The notes: a model not told the origin generated them from the sequence alone. 13,011 nt of DNA from an uncultured Sutterella sp. (GCA_900552195.1 URYO01000017.1:1-13011); one strand, 5' to 3'. Numbered from the stretch's first letter, positions 1 through 6,739 are shown. A program made the numbers and translations.

Positions 1-108
1 GATTACCGCGGCGGATAAAAGTTTCCAAAACCAATGAATCTTAAGCAGCAAAACACCGCTGCAAACCACATAAACTGCCAGAATGAGGCTCGGCCAAAAC
101 AGGAACAT
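1..108 (-). CDS. N-terminus of a membrane protein, cut by the window edge
   Basis: Reading leftward from the ATG at 108-106, 36 codons stay open to base 1. The peptide is strongly hydrophobic (MFLFWPSLILAVYVV..., then LLLKIHWFWKLL), consistent with one or two N-terminal membrane helices. An in-frame TAA lies a few codons upstream of this ATG and no other start codon falls between, so the start is fairly constrained. The Shine-Dalgarno is weak (ACGAGA just upstream). It is transcribed away from rsfS across a shared upstream region of about 180 bases. The family cannot be named from 36 residues; some membrane-anchored metallophosphoesterases begin in a similar way, but that is only a guess. The hydrophobic run and divergent placement are the whole support. 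Confidence 0.45.
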   Translation of the reverse strand, partial: MFLFWPSLILAVYVVCSGVLLLKIHWFWKLLSAAVI

Positions 109-255
109 TTTCTCGTAGAGTTGTTAGTTCAAATCTTTTAGATTTTAGAAAACGATCCGTCGAAAAAAGAAAACTTAATTCAAGGATATTTGCTTAATTT
201 TGTTTTTTCCGGCTCGAAAAGAAGCCTTTCTGCTGTTGGAAAGATCGTGACTGAG

Positions 256-261
256 TACAAT
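256..261 (+). promoter_or_regulatory. Possible -10 box upstream of rsfS
   Basis: TACAAT lies 29 bases before the rsfS start, a reasonable distance for a sigma-70 -10 box. The -35 region at a 17-base spacing (CTGTTG, 233-238) matches the consensus poorly, so this is a tentative call. A promoter is expected in this divergent gap because the gene to the left runs the other way. Confidence 0.3.
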
Positions 262-290
262 TAACCGCTAACCAAACAAGAGAAAGTTCT

Positions 291-662
291 ATGGATATTC
301 GTAAGTTACAGAGAGTGATCGTTAACGCCCTTGAAGACGTCAAGGCACAAGATATCAAGATTTTCAACACCTCTAAGCAGACCGCTTTATTTGAGCGCGT
401 CATTGTTGCAACCGCCAACTCTAATCGTCAGACTCGCGCTTTAGGCCACCATGTTTTCATGGAAGTTAAGGAAAACGGCGGAGACGCCGTCGGCATCGAA
501 GGTCTGGAGACCGGCGAATGGGTTCTGGTCGACTGCGGAAGCGCCATCGTTCATATCATGCAGCCGGCTCTTCGTGCTTATTACAACCTTGAGGAACTCT
601 GGGGCAGCCATCCCGTCCGTATGAAGCTTCTTGAGGATGAAAACAAAGAAGATTTTGAGTAA
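291..662 (+). CDS. rsfS: Ribosomal silencing factor RsfS
   Basis: RsfS (RsfA/Iojap family, DUF143) binds ribosomal protein uL14 on the large subunit and blocks subunit joining, lowering translation when nutrients are short. The 123-residue protein shows the family blocks in order: ALEDVKAQDI near the N-terminus, SNRQTRALG mid-protein, and EGLETGEWVLVDCGSAIVHI followed by MQPALRAYYNLEELW near the C-terminus. The acidic tail after HPVRMK makes it slightly longer than the 105-residue E. coli protein. The start is preceded by AGAGAAAG, a fair Shine-Dalgarno. rlmH follows after 9 bases, the usual proteobacterial order. nadD, often directly upstream in relatives, is not here; the upstream neighbour is divergent. 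Confidence 0.95.
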   Translation: MDIRKLQRVIVNALEDVKAQDIKIFNTSKQTALFERVIVATANSNRQTRALGHHVFMEVKENGGDAVGIEGLETGEWVLVDCGSAIVHIMQPALRAYYNLEELWGSHPVRMKLLEDENKEDFE

Positions 663-671
663 TCAATTACT

Positions 672-1139
672 ATGAAAATTTCCGTCGTTGCTGTCGGCCT
701 TAAAATGCCCAAATGGGCTGATGAAGCATGCGAAGACTATCTGCATCGCTTTCCGTCGGATTGGAAGCTCGAATTAAAGACCGTCAAAGCCGAAGACAGG
801 AACACGCGCACCATCCCGAAAGTGATGCAGGCCGAAGCGGAAAGGATTCGAGCCGCCCTGCCGAAGGATGCCATCAAGGTCATAATGGATGAGCGCGGCG
901 CAGACCCGACCAGCACTAAGCTCGCCCAACAAATCAACTGCTGGGGCGACCAGGGACGCCCAATCGCCTTCATCATCGGGGGCGCCGACGGTATCGATCC
1001 GGGACTCAAAGCCGAGGCTGACTTTACGCTTCGCCTCTCTTCCCTGACCTTGCCGCACGCGATGGCTCGCGTTTTGCTCTTAGAGCAGATCTACCGCAGC
1101 TGGTCCCTTCTCCACAACCACCCCTATCATCGGGCTTAA
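672..1139 (+). CDS. rlmH: 23S rRNA pseudouridine-1915 N3-methyltransferase RlmH
   Basis: RlmH is a SPOUT-class, SAM-dependent enzyme that methylates N3 of pseudouridine 1915 in helix 69 of 23S rRNA, acting on assembled 70S ribosomes. The protein is 155 residues, the same length as in E. coli. The SAM-binding loop FIIGGADGID sits at about 100-109, followed by the knot region LSSLTLPHAMARVLLLEQIYRSW. The C-terminus ends HNHPYHRA, matching the conserved HPYHR tail whose Tyr and His contribute to activity. The start lies 9 bases after the rsfS stop with little Shine-Dalgarno of its own, and maf starts 3 bases after its stop, so the three genes are probably cotranscribed and translationally coupled. 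Confidence 0.97.
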   Translation: MKISVVAVGLKMPKWADEACEDYLHRFPSDWKLELKTVKAEDRNTRTIPKVMQAEAERIRAALPKDAIKVIMDERGADPTSTKLAQQINCWGDQGRPIAFIIGGADGIDPGLKAEADFTLRLSSLTLPHAMARVLLLEQIYRSWSLLHNHPYHRA

Positions 1140-1142
1140 GTT

Positions 1143-1739
1143 ATGGTTTTCTATCTTGCCTCCAAGTCGCCGCGCAGACGGGAGCTTTTGAAAGATGCGG
1201 GCTTTGACTTTGACATTCTTCTAAGCAAAACATCCGACTCCGTCAACGAAGACGTCCTGCCCGGCGAATCTCCCGAGGACTACGTGGCGCGCGTCACACG
1301 CGAAAAGGCTAAGTGGGGCCGCAAAGTGGCGGAAACCGAACGCGATCTGCTGCTTCCCGTCCTTGCCGCTGATACCACGGTTGCGTTAAACGGCAAGATT
1401 TACGGCAAGCCGGCAAACGAAAAGGAAGCCTTTGAGTTCCTCAAAGATTTCTCGGGTCAAACACACGAAGTTCTGACTGCAGTATGTTTGGTCGATAAAG
1501 GCGGAAAGCCAAGAGAAACTCTGACTAAGACGTTTGTCACCTTCCGCCCGCTCACCGACGAAGAAATCAACTCCTACATTGCCTCCGGAGAACCTTTTGA
1601 TAAGGCCGGCGGTTACGGGATCCAGGGATTAGCCGGTCAATTCGTCGAAAAAGTCGAAGGTTCTTACAGCGGCGTGATCGGTCTGCCCGTTGACGAAACC
1701 AAAGCCCTCCTTGCCGAAATCGGCGTCCGGCCTCATTAA
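1143..1739 (+). CDS. maf: Maf-family nucleoside triphosphate pyrophosphatase, YhdE (dTTP/UTP) type
   Basis: Maf proteins hydrolyse non-canonical or surplus nucleoside triphosphates to the monophosphate and pyrophosphate. The 198-residue sequence has the N-terminal phosphate-binding motif SKSPRRRELL (residues 7-16), the catalytic-base region LAADTTV (Asp77) and the lysine-containing loop GKIYGKP (84-90). The stretch FDKAGGYGIQGLAG (152-165), followed by GSYSGVIGLPV, is the pattern of the YhdE branch (dTTP/UTP/5-methyl-UTP), not the YceF branch (m7GTP); this subfamily call is from recalled alignments. The start sits 3 bases after rlmH, implying coupling. In many betaproteobacteria rng (RNase G) follows; here a ChrA pair does. 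Confidence 0.93.
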   Translation: MVFYLASKSPRRRELLKDAGFDFDILLSKTSDSVNEDVLPGESPEDYVARVTREKAKWGRKVAETERDLLLPVLAADTTVALNGKIYGKPANEKEAFEFLKDFSGQTHEVLTAVCLVDKGGKPRETLTKTFVTFRPLTDEEINSYIASGEPFDKAGGYGIQGLAGQFVEKVEGSYSGVIGLPVDETKALLAEIGVRPH

Positions 1740-1758
1740 ATTCCTGCAAAAGAGGTTA

Positions 1759-1796
1759 CAGCCTTTTTGACGCTTAGAATGGCTGAAAAAAGGCTG
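1759..1796 (+). promoter_or_regulatory. Hairpin covering the Shine-Dalgarno of the first ChrA half
   Basis: CAGCCTTTTT (1759-1768) and AAAAAGGCTG (1787-1796) are perfect 10-base inverted repeats with an 18-base loop. The 3' arm contains AAGG (1790-1793), the best Shine-Dalgarno candidate for the ATG at 1804. There is no T-run after the stem, so it does not look like a rho-independent terminator on this strand. A second GGCTG at 1781-1785 could pair with the same CAGCC, offering a shorter alternative fold that leaves the Shine-Dalgarno free. The regulatory role is inferred. Confidence 0.4.
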
Positions 1797-1803
1797 AATT
1801 CTT

Positions 1804-2406
1804 ATGACCTCTACCGCGAAATACAAAACTTCCGCACCTAATAAACCAAAAAGCTACTGGGATCTGTTTTGCTCTTTTACGCTGATGGCTATGCAGGCCT
1901 TCGGCGGTTCGACCGCTATCGCGCAGCAGTTCTTAGTCGACCAAAAGAAATGGCTCACGCAGTCCGAGTTTCTTGACCTCCTCACGGTTTCTCAAGTCCT
2001 TCCGGGACCCAACATCATGATTTTGACCATCGTGGTGGGCGACCGACATTTCGGATGGAGAGGCGCACTTGCCTCTTTCCTCGGCATGATTACGCTTCCG
2101 GCAACGCTCATGCTCTCCGTCTTTGTCTTCTATCAACAGTACGCAGAGAACAAATGGGTATCCGATGCTCTGGTCGGTATGGCCGCATCTGCCTCAGGGA
2201 TGGTGGCCGGCGCCGCTATGAAGCTTCTTTACAACTGCAAAGAAAATATCATCACGCCGCCGGTCTGGATTTTTGGCTTGGTCATCACATTCATCACCGT
2301 CGGCATGCTGAAGATTTCCATGGTCTACATTCTGCCGATTGTCGGTATTCCTCTCTCCTTCTGGGCGTGGTACCGATTCATTAAGGAAAGGAGCGCTCGG
2401 TCATGA
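1804..2406 (+). CDS. CHR-family (ChrA) transporter, first half-size subunit
   Basis: CHR-family proteins are inner-membrane anion transporters; the studied members export chromate, and half-size proteins made as adjacent pairs are a known arrangement. This 200-residue half carries the family pattern FGGSTAIAQQFL (33-44), EFLDLLTVSQVLPGPN (55-70) and a glycine-rich GWRGALASFLG block, then several hydrophobic segments toward the C-terminus. The first 20 residues are polar and probably cytoplasmic. The gene starts 64 bases after maf, behind a hairpin, and its TGA overlaps the next ATG (ATGA at 2403-2406), so the halves are made together. Substrate is not shown by sequence: without a chrB or other resistance gene nearby, chromate is only the family default. 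Confidence 0.85.
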   Translation: MTSTAKYKTSAPNKPKSYWDLFCSFTLMAMQAFGGSTAIAQQFLVDQKKWLTQSEFLDLLTVSQVLPGPNIMILTIVVGDRHFGWRGALASFLGMITLPATLMLSVFVFYQQYAENKWVSDALVGMAASASGMVAGAAMKLLYNCKENIITPPVWIFGLVITFITVGMLKISMVYILPIVGIPLSFWAWYRFIKERSARS

Positions 2407-2930
2407 CACCTGCCTTATTTGCCGGACTATTCTTCCACTTCATGCTGCTTTCGCTGATCGCGATCGGCGGCTTCATGGCTACGCTCCCCGGCATGTACTC
2501 CTACCTTGTGGATACGGCAGGACTGCTGACGCCGGAGACCTTTGCCAAGACGGTTGCGTTCGGCCAGTCCCTGCCAGGCCCGAATGTACTGGTTGCGGCA
2601 GTGCTTGGCTGGGCAGCCGCCGGTCCTTTGGGTGCGCTCGCTACTTTCGGCGGAACTTCCATTCCTTTCTCGCTGATTGCCGTTCTTGCGGGAAGGTATA
2701 TTCGCGAGCACGCTTCCTCGGTTTTCGTTAAGTCCTATAAAGCCGGCATGGCGCCGGTTGCCGTCGGGCTTTTATTTGCCACTGCTTATCTTCTTTTGGG
2801 AAACCAGCTTGATAACTGGCATGTGTGGGCCTGGGCCGGCGCCGTCACAATTATTGTTTGGAAAACCCATATTCCCCTCATTCTTTTAATTATGATTGGG
2901 GGAGTTATGGGACTATTAGGCTGTTTTTAG
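2403..2930 (+). CDS. CHR-family (ChrA) transporter, second half-size subunit
   Basis: This 175-residue membrane protein repeats the pattern of its upstream partner: a first hydrophobic segment with IGGFMATLPGMYSYLV (21-36), then ETFAKTVAFGQSLPGPN (45-61), a glycine-rich segment GPLGALATFGG, and three hydrophobic segments to the C-terminus. Both halves keep LPGPN, as expected for the duplicated halves of a CHR transporter. It has its own Shine-Dalgarno, GGAG at 2390-2393, nine bases before the ATG, and overlaps the upstream stop by 4 bases. Together with the clean ends of both proteins, this argues for a genuine two-gene transporter and against a frameshifted full-length chrA. The stop TAG lies inside the strong Shine-Dalgarno of the kinase gene that follows. 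Confidence 0.85.
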   Translation: MTPALFAGLFFHFMLLSLIAIGGFMATLPGMYSYLVDTAGLLTPETFAKTVAFGQSLPGPNVLVAAVLGWAAAGPLGALATFGGTSIPFSLIAVLAGRYIREHASSVFVKSYKAGMAPVAVGLLFATAYLLLGNQLDNWHVWAWAGAVTIIVWKTHIPLILLIMIGGVMGLLGCF

Positions 2931-2934
2931 GAGG
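2929..2934 (+). promoter_or_regulatory. Strong ribosome binding site of the pyridoxal kinase gene
   Basis: A full-consensus AGGAGG ends five bases before the ATG at 2940 and overlaps the stop codon of the second ChrA half (TAG, 2928-2930). It fixes the kinase start and ties the gene to the ChrA transcript. Confidence 0.8.
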
Positions 2935-2939
2935 ATTCA

Positions 2940-3803
2940 ATGTCTCGTTATGTGTTAACGATCCAATCTCACGTTGCATACGGTTTTGTCGGTAATTCTG
3001 CCGCCGTTTTCCCGCTGCAGCTTTTGGGTTTTAGTCCGATCGTTGTCAACACGGTTGAATTTTCCAATCATACGGGCCACCCGACGTTCCGAGGTCAGGT
3101 TTTTACTGCCGAGCTCATCCGCGACATTATTCTCGGCATTCGGGAACGCGGTCTCATACCCAAGATCGAAGGGCTGCTTTCAGGATATTTGGGTGACGCA
3201 AGCATCGGCAAAATTGTCTTAGAGTTAGCAACTGAAATCAAAGCGGCCAATCCCAACGCTGTTTGGCTGTGCGACCCGGTGATGGGCGACACGGATACCG
3301 GTGTTTTTGTCCGTCCCGATATCCCGCAATTCATGAAGGAACATTTCCTCAACGGGTTGGCTGATATGACAAAACCAAATCAGTTTGAACTGGAACTGCT
3401 GAGCGGACGAAAGATGAGAAGCCGCCAGGAGGCAGTCGACACAGCGCGGGAGTTGTTCACGGACAAGGGTTGCCGTGTTACGTTTGTGACAAGTCTGCTG
3501 ACACCAGACGTTCTTGCAGGCACAGTCGAGACCTTAGCCGTTACCAAGGATGATGCCTGGGTCGTCAGAACACCTCTTGTGGAACGAAAACCGACGCCTA
3601 ACGGACAAGGCGATACCTTCTCATCCGTCGCTTTAGGCACTTACCTCAAAACAAAGTCAGCCAAAGACGCTTTAGAAGCTGCCGTCAACACACTTTACGG
3701 ATTAGTTTCTCATATGGACAGCGGTGCTCTTGATCTTCCTCTCATTGATGAGCAGCGTCAGATCCTCAGTCCTGAACATCGTTTCGAAGCTGTTAGCTGC
3801 TAG
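2940..3803 (+). CDS. pdxY: Pyridoxal kinase, PdxY type
   Basis: Pyridoxal kinase phosphorylates pyridoxal with ATP in the cytoplasmic vitamin B6 salvage pathway. The protein is 287 residues, the length I recall for E. coli PdxY. The N-terminal substrate-binding block QSHVAYGFVGNSAAVFP (9-25) is followed by VNTVEFSNHTGHP (36-48), LSGYLGD (about 80-86), CDPVMGD (111-117) and the C-terminal anion-hole and catalytic motif NGQGDTFSS, with catalytic Asp at 225. The middle stretch, DTDTGVFVRPDIP and TKPNQFELELLSG, is also close to PdxK, so the substrate range could include pyridoxine; the FSNHT block favours PdxY. It is the last gene before a terminator and is probably cotranscribed with the ChrA pair. 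No other B6 gene is nearby. Confidence 0.9.
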   Translation: MSRYVLTIQSHVAYGFVGNSAAVFPLQLLGFSPIVVNTVEFSNHTGHPTFRGQVFTAELIRDIILGIRERGLIPKIEGLLSGYLGDASIGKIVLELATEIKAANPNAVWLCDPVMGDTDTGVFVRPDIPQFMKEHFLNGLADMTKPNQFELELLSGRKMRSRQEAVDTARELFTDKGCRVTFVTSLLTPDVLAGTVETLAVTKDDAWVVRTPLVERKPTPNGQGDTFSSVALGTYLKTKSAKDALEAAVNTLYGLVSHMDSGALDLPLIDEQRQILSPEHRFEAVSC

Positions 3804-3823
3804 CTCAAAATTTTCATCGCTCT

Positions 3824-3849
3824 AAAAGCTTCCATCTCGGAGGCTTTTT
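3824..3849 (+). terminator. Rho-independent terminator after pdxY
   Basis: AAAAGCTTCC (3824-3833) pairs with GGAGGCTTTT (3839-3848) over ten positions with one T-G wobble, around a five-base loop, and the stem runs into TTTTTC. It ends the run that begins at rsfS or at the ChrA pair. Confidence 0.8.
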
Positions 3850-3900
3850 CTTTGCGTCCGTTGTGAGGCTCTCACGCGCTAGTGAACATCGCCTCCTTCC

Positions 3901-3906
3901 TATAAT
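3901..3906 (+). promoter_or_regulatory. Consensus -10 box before the metallo-hydrolase gene
   Basis: TATAAT matches the sigma-70 -10 consensus exactly and lies 28 bases before the chosen ATG at 3935. No good -35 box is seen at 16-18 bases spacing. Transcription would begin near 3912, after the earlier in-frame ATG at 3863, which is therefore unlikely to be the start. Slightly upstream, GTGAG-GCT-CTCAC (3863-3875) is a small inverted repeat that could be an operator, though it may be chance. Confidence 0.55.
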
Positions 3907-3934
3907 CAAAACACTTTGTTTTGTGAGGCGTATT

Positions 3935-4549
3935 ATGTCTGTTGCTGTTTTTCCTCTCGGCCCCTTAGAAACCAATTGCTATATCGTTAGCTACGAAGGC
4001 CAAGCTGTTGCAATTGATGTCGGCGGAGACCCCGCTCCCGTGAGCAAATATCTCAAAGAACACGGGTTAGAGCTGAAAGCAATCTGCATCACGCATATGC
4101 ACTTTGACCATCTTTATGGCGTTGCCGCTTTAGCTGCCGAAACGCACGCTACGGTCTATACGCCGGAAAAAGATAAAGTCATCGCTTCCACAGTTCTTGG
4201 GCAGGGCGGATCTTCTGGCTTTCCTGCTGTCCCTAAATTTGAATCCGTCAGCATTGAGCCGGGAAATAAGACAGAGTTTGCCGGACTTGAATGCAAAGTT
4301 TTGAGTGTTCCCGGACACACACCGGGCTCTGTGGCTTATTACTTCAAGAAAGAAAAGTGCGTCTTTGTCGGCGACACGCTTTTCTTAGAATCCATCGGCA
4401 GAACGGACTTCCCGTTCTCCAGTCATGAACAGCTTGTGACATCGATCCGCTCCGAGCTCTTCTCTTTGCCGGATGACACAATTGTCTATCCGGGCCACGG
4501 ACCTGAGACCTCCATCGGCTACGAGAAAGAGCACAACGCCTTCCTGTAA
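3935..4549 (+). CDS. Metallo-beta-lactamase-fold hydrolase, YcbL / glyoxalase II-like
   Basis: This cytoplasmic 204-residue protein has the complete binuclear metal site of the glyoxalase II branch of the fold: THMHFDH (His54, His56, Asp58, His59), VPGHTPGS (His128), FVGDTLF (Asp147) and YPGHGP (His188). The stretch SIGRTDFPFSSHEQL (153-167) and the ending EKEHNAFL are typical of YcbL proteins, which are single-domain and lack the C-terminal glutathione-binding domain of true GloB. Thioester hydrolysis similar to glyoxalase II is the likely activity; the natural substrate is unknown. I start it at 3935 because GAGG (3925-3928) is well spaced and a -10 box lies upstream; a longer reading from 3863 would add 24 residues that do not resemble the family. 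It stands alone between two terminators. Confidence 0.88.
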   Translation: MSVAVFPLGPLETNCYIVSYEGQAVAIDVGGDPAPVSKYLKEHGLELKAICITHMHFDHLYGVAALAAETHATVYTPEKDKVIASTVLGQGGSSGFPAVPKFESVSIEPGNKTEFAGLECKVLSVPGHTPGSVAYYFKKEKCVFVGDTLFLESIGRTDFPFSSHEQLVTSIRSELFSLPDDTIVYPGHGPETSIGYEKEHNAFL

Positions 4550-4561
4550 TCGAAAAATTCT

Positions 4562-4605
4562 CGCCTGTCAGCAGACAGCTACTCTGCCGGCAGGCGTTTG
4601 TTTTT
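4562..4605 (+). terminator. Rho-independent terminator after the metallo-hydrolase gene
   Basis: CGCCTG (4562-4567) pairs with CAGGCG (4591-4596), with an inner GCAG/CTGC helix, followed by TTTGTTTTT. It faces the terminator of the minus-strand FKBP gene about 100 bases on. Between 4606 and 4708 I see no gene. Confidence 0.75.
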
Positions 4606-4708
4606 CCTAAGAGCCCACTTTTTCAAAATATATTCCAGAAGAATAGGTTGTCGCGTGCAACGTAACTTTTGGATTTTTGCTTGCTGAGACTCAGAAATAC
4701 GCAGGCAC

Positions 4709-4744
4709 AAAAAAACCGCTCAGACTTTCTCATCCAAGCGGCTT
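4709..4744 (-). terminator. Rho-independent terminator of the FKBP gene
   Basis: On the minus strand AAGCCGCT pairs with AGCGGTTT (eight positions, one G-T wobble) around a 16-base loop, and the T-run of seven to nine bases follows directly. It lies about 20 bases after the FKBP stop codon. Confidence 0.75.
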
Positions 4745-4765
4745 GTTGCAACCTTATCTAGCTTG

Positions 4766-5179
4766 CTACTTCACATCAGGTGCAGACACCGGAGTGATGA
4801 CATCTTCTTCAAGCTGCCATTTGCCGTTGTCTTTAACTCCGAGCAGCTGGATTTCAAAAATCAATGTTGCATTCGGAGGAATAACAGAACCGGCGCCTCC
4901 GTCGCCATAGGCTAACTGAGACGGAATGAACAGACGGCGAACACCCCCGACCTTCATGCCGGCAACGCCGCGGTCCCAGCCCTGGATAACATAGCCTGCT
5001 CCGAGCGGGAATTCAAAAGGTTCTTTGCGGTCAACGCTGGAATCAAACTTTGTGCCGTCTTCGAGCCAGCCTGTGTAATGAACACGAACGAGCTCACCAG
5101 GCTTGGCCTCTGCACCTGTACCGACTTTGACGTCCACTATCTTTAAATCTTGTAAATCTTGAGTGTCAATACCAAACAT
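4766..5179 (-). CDS. FKBP-type peptidyl-prolyl cis-trans isomerase
   Basis: This protein catalyses cis-trans isomerisation of Xaa-Pro bonds and acts as a folding helper. A single FKBP domain spans about residues 12-116 of 137. Lined up with human FKBP12, all the pocket residues I recall are kept at a constant offset of nine: Tyr35, Phe45, Asp46, Phe55, Val64, Ile65, Trp68, Tyr91 and Phe108. There is no signal peptide or membrane segment, so it should be cytoplasmic, unlike FkpA. About 20 polar residues follow the domain (KWQLEEDVITPVSAPDVK), a tail of unknown use. The start is supported by AGGAGG (complement of 5188-5193), eight bases upstream. It is divergent from rhlE and has its own terminator. 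Confidence 0.93.
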   Translation of the reverse strand: MFGIDTQDLQDLKIVDVKVGTGAEAKPGELVRVHYTGWLEDGTKFDSSVDRKEPFEFPLGAGYVIQGWDRGVAGMKVGGVRRLFIPSQLAYGDGGAGSVIPPNATLIFEIQLLGVKDNGKWQLEEDVITPVSAPDVK

Positions 5180-5315
5180 CGTTATCGCCTCCTATTGGCG
5201 CTTCACTAGTGATTCTTGGATTTTATGCTCACTTGGTTCCCCCTATTGGTCTAATCCCTCAGATTGAGAACTGATTCCGCACTACACTCCCACAGATTCA
5301 AAGAGGACTAATTGA

Positions 5316-6587
5316 ATGTCGAATTCTTTTAAGACACTTGGGTTTGCACCCCAATTAGAAAAGTTAATCGAAGCCAACGGCTTTACGTCGCCGACTCCGA
5401 TTCAAATGAAAGCCATCCCGCTCGTTCGACAGGGATACGATCTTTTGGCTGCAGCTCAGACCGGCACCGGTAAAACGGCTGCTTTTGTTCTGCCCATGCT
5501 GCAGAAGATGATAGAAGAACCGACGCTTTATCAAAAGCGCGTTCCTCGTGTTTTAGTACTGACTCCTACCCGAGAGCTTGCCGCGCAAGTCGGAGAAACT
5601 ATTCTTTCTCTGGGCAAAGACCTCGGCGTACGCTCTGCCGTCGTTTTCGGCGGTGTGGGCATCAACCCGCAGAAGGCCGCCATTGCCAAAGGGCTGGATT
5701 TCTTAGTTGCGACACCGGGTCGTCTGCTCGATCTCATGAACCAGGGTTTTGCAGGTCTCTCTAAGACGCACATTCTGATTCTGGACGAAGCCGACCGTAT
5801 GCTGGATATGGGCTTTCTCCCTGACTTAAAGCGCATTCTGAAGGCGCTCCCGCCGGATCGCCAAACACTGCTCTTTTCCGCAACGTTCTCACCTGAAATC
5901 AAAAAGCTCGCTTCCGAATTCTTGAATAAGCCTGAGTCCGTCGAAATCGAACGAAATAAGGACTCCTCTCTTGTTCGCCAAACGCTTTACAGAGTTCCGA
6001 AAGCTAATAAACACACTGTCCTTCGCGACCTTATCGTCGACAACCAATGGGATCAGGTTTTGGTCTTTACCAGAACCAAATACGGCGCAGATAAGCTGGT
6101 TCGCCATCTGCTCAAAGACGGTCTGGTTGCCAAAGCCATTCACGGCGATAAATCTCAGAGCGCCAGAACGACAGCACTCAGAGAGTTCAAAGAGCACAAG
6201 CTTCCTATTCTCGTTGCCACTGACATCGCTGCCCGCGGCTTAGATATTGAAAAGCTTCCTCAGGTCGTCAACTACGAACTGCCGCAGCAAGCAGAAGACT
6301 ACGTTCACCGTATCGGCAGAACGGGACGCGCAGGAGAAGCGGGAGAAGCTTATTCTCTGGTTTCTCCGGAAGAGTTGCCGCAGCTGGCTGCGATCGAAAA
6401 GTTCATCAAGAAGCCGCTGCCTTTGTCTGACTTCCCGAGACTGGATTACTCCGATTGGAAGGTTTCTGCTCCGACAAAGCCTCAGAACAAAAACCGCAGA
6501 CCCGGACCAAGAAGAAACGGACCGGCCGGCTTCAAACGCTCCGACGGTAAACCGTCTGTCCGTCGCAGAACCGCCCGTGGGCAATAG
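5316..6587 (+). CDS. rhlE: DEAD-box ATP-dependent RNA helicase, RhlE type
   Basis: RhlE helicases unwind short RNA duplexes with ATP and are tied to ribosome assembly and RNA turnover. All core motifs are present in the 423 residues: Q motif (GFTSPTPIQ, 22-30, with upstream Phe10), Walker A AQTGTGKT (47-54), PTRELA (84-89), TPGRLLDL, DEAD (157-160), SAT (188-190), then domain 2 with VFTRTKYGADKL, HGDKSQSAR, ATDIAARGLDI and HRIGRTGRAG (331-340). The Arg/Lys/Pro-rich tail from about 387 (NKNRRPGPRRNG...) is a typical RNA-binding extension. The start has AAGAGG nine bases upstream. RhlE is preferred over RhlB or SrmB from the overall motif spacing and tail. Confidence 0.92.
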   Translation: MSNSFKTLGFAPQLEKLIEANGFTSPTPIQMKAIPLVRQGYDLLAAAQTGTGKTAAFVLPMLQKMIEEPTLYQKRVPRVLVLTPTRELAAQVGETILSLGKDLGVRSAVVFGGVGINPQKAAIAKGLDFLVATPGRLLDLMNQGFAGLSKTHILILDEADRMLDMGFLPDLKRILKALPPDRQTLLFSATFSPEIKKLASEFLNKPESVEIERNKDSSLVRQTLYRVPKANKHTVLRDLIVDNQWDQVLVFTRTKYGADKLVRHLLKDGLVAKAIHGDKSQSARTTALREFKEHKLPILVATDIAARGLDIEKLPQVVNYELPQQAEDYVHRIGRTGRAGEAGEAYSLVSPEELPQLAAIEKFIKKPLPLSDFPRLDYSDWKVSAPTKPQNKNRRPGPRRNGPAGFKRSDGKPSVRRRTARGQ

Positions 6588-6632
6588 CTATGCATTGCAC
6601 GGCTTTTCCCGTTTGCTAGAGCAATAACTTTT

Positions 6633-6664
6633 AGGCGGCCTCGGGAGTTTTTCCTCGGTCGCCT
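6633..6664 (+). terminator. Possible terminator after rhlE
   Basis: AGGCGGCC (6633-6640) pairs with GGTCGCCT (6657-6664) over eight positions with one G-T wobble; the loop is 16 bases. The T-tract after it is poor (TCTTAT), so termination may be weak or the hairpin may have another role. The -10-like TATAAT at 6668 follows immediately. Confidence 0.4.
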
Positions 6665-6667
6665 TCT

Positions 6668-6673
6668 TATAAT
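6668..6673 (+). promoter_or_regulatory. Consensus -10 box upstream of aroG
   Basis: TATAAT at this position would start transcription near 6680 and give aroG a leader of about 70 bases. The -35 region is weak. The leader would begin close to an ACAAG-GATA-CTTGT inverted repeat (6677-6690) and contain the terminator-like hairpin at 6702-6739. Confidence 0.45.
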
Positions 6674-6701
6674 CGGACAAGGATACTTGTTTTGTCTATG
6701 A

Positions 6702-6739
6702 CCGAAGCCTGACACTTGCGCCGCTTCGGCCGATTTTTT
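6702..6739 (+). terminator. Terminator-like hairpin immediately before aroG (attenuator candidate)
   Basis: CCGAAGC (6702-6708) pairs perfectly with GCTTCGG (6723-6729) around a 14-base loop, and six Ts follow four bases later (6734-6739). Its shape fits a rho-independent terminator. It lies downstream of the best -10 box for aroG, so it is either a leader attenuator of aroG or the true rhlE terminator, with aroG then transcribed from a promoter buried in the hairpin. Confidence 0.5.

Noticed and set aside
737..1058. Two minus-strand open frames across rlmH
   Set aside because: Both are antisense to rlmH, which matches its family over its full length, and neither has a ribosome binding site.
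1804..2930. A single chrA gene broken by a frameshift
   Set aside because: The second part has its own Shine-Dalgarno and ATG, the overlap is a clean ATGA, both halves are complete with LPGPN motifs, and half-size ChrA pairs are a known form.
3863..3934. A 24-residue N-terminal extension of the metallo-hydrolase
   Set aside because: The added residues do not resemble the family, and an exact TATAAT box lies between the two ATGs. The later ATG has a GAGG at proper spacing.
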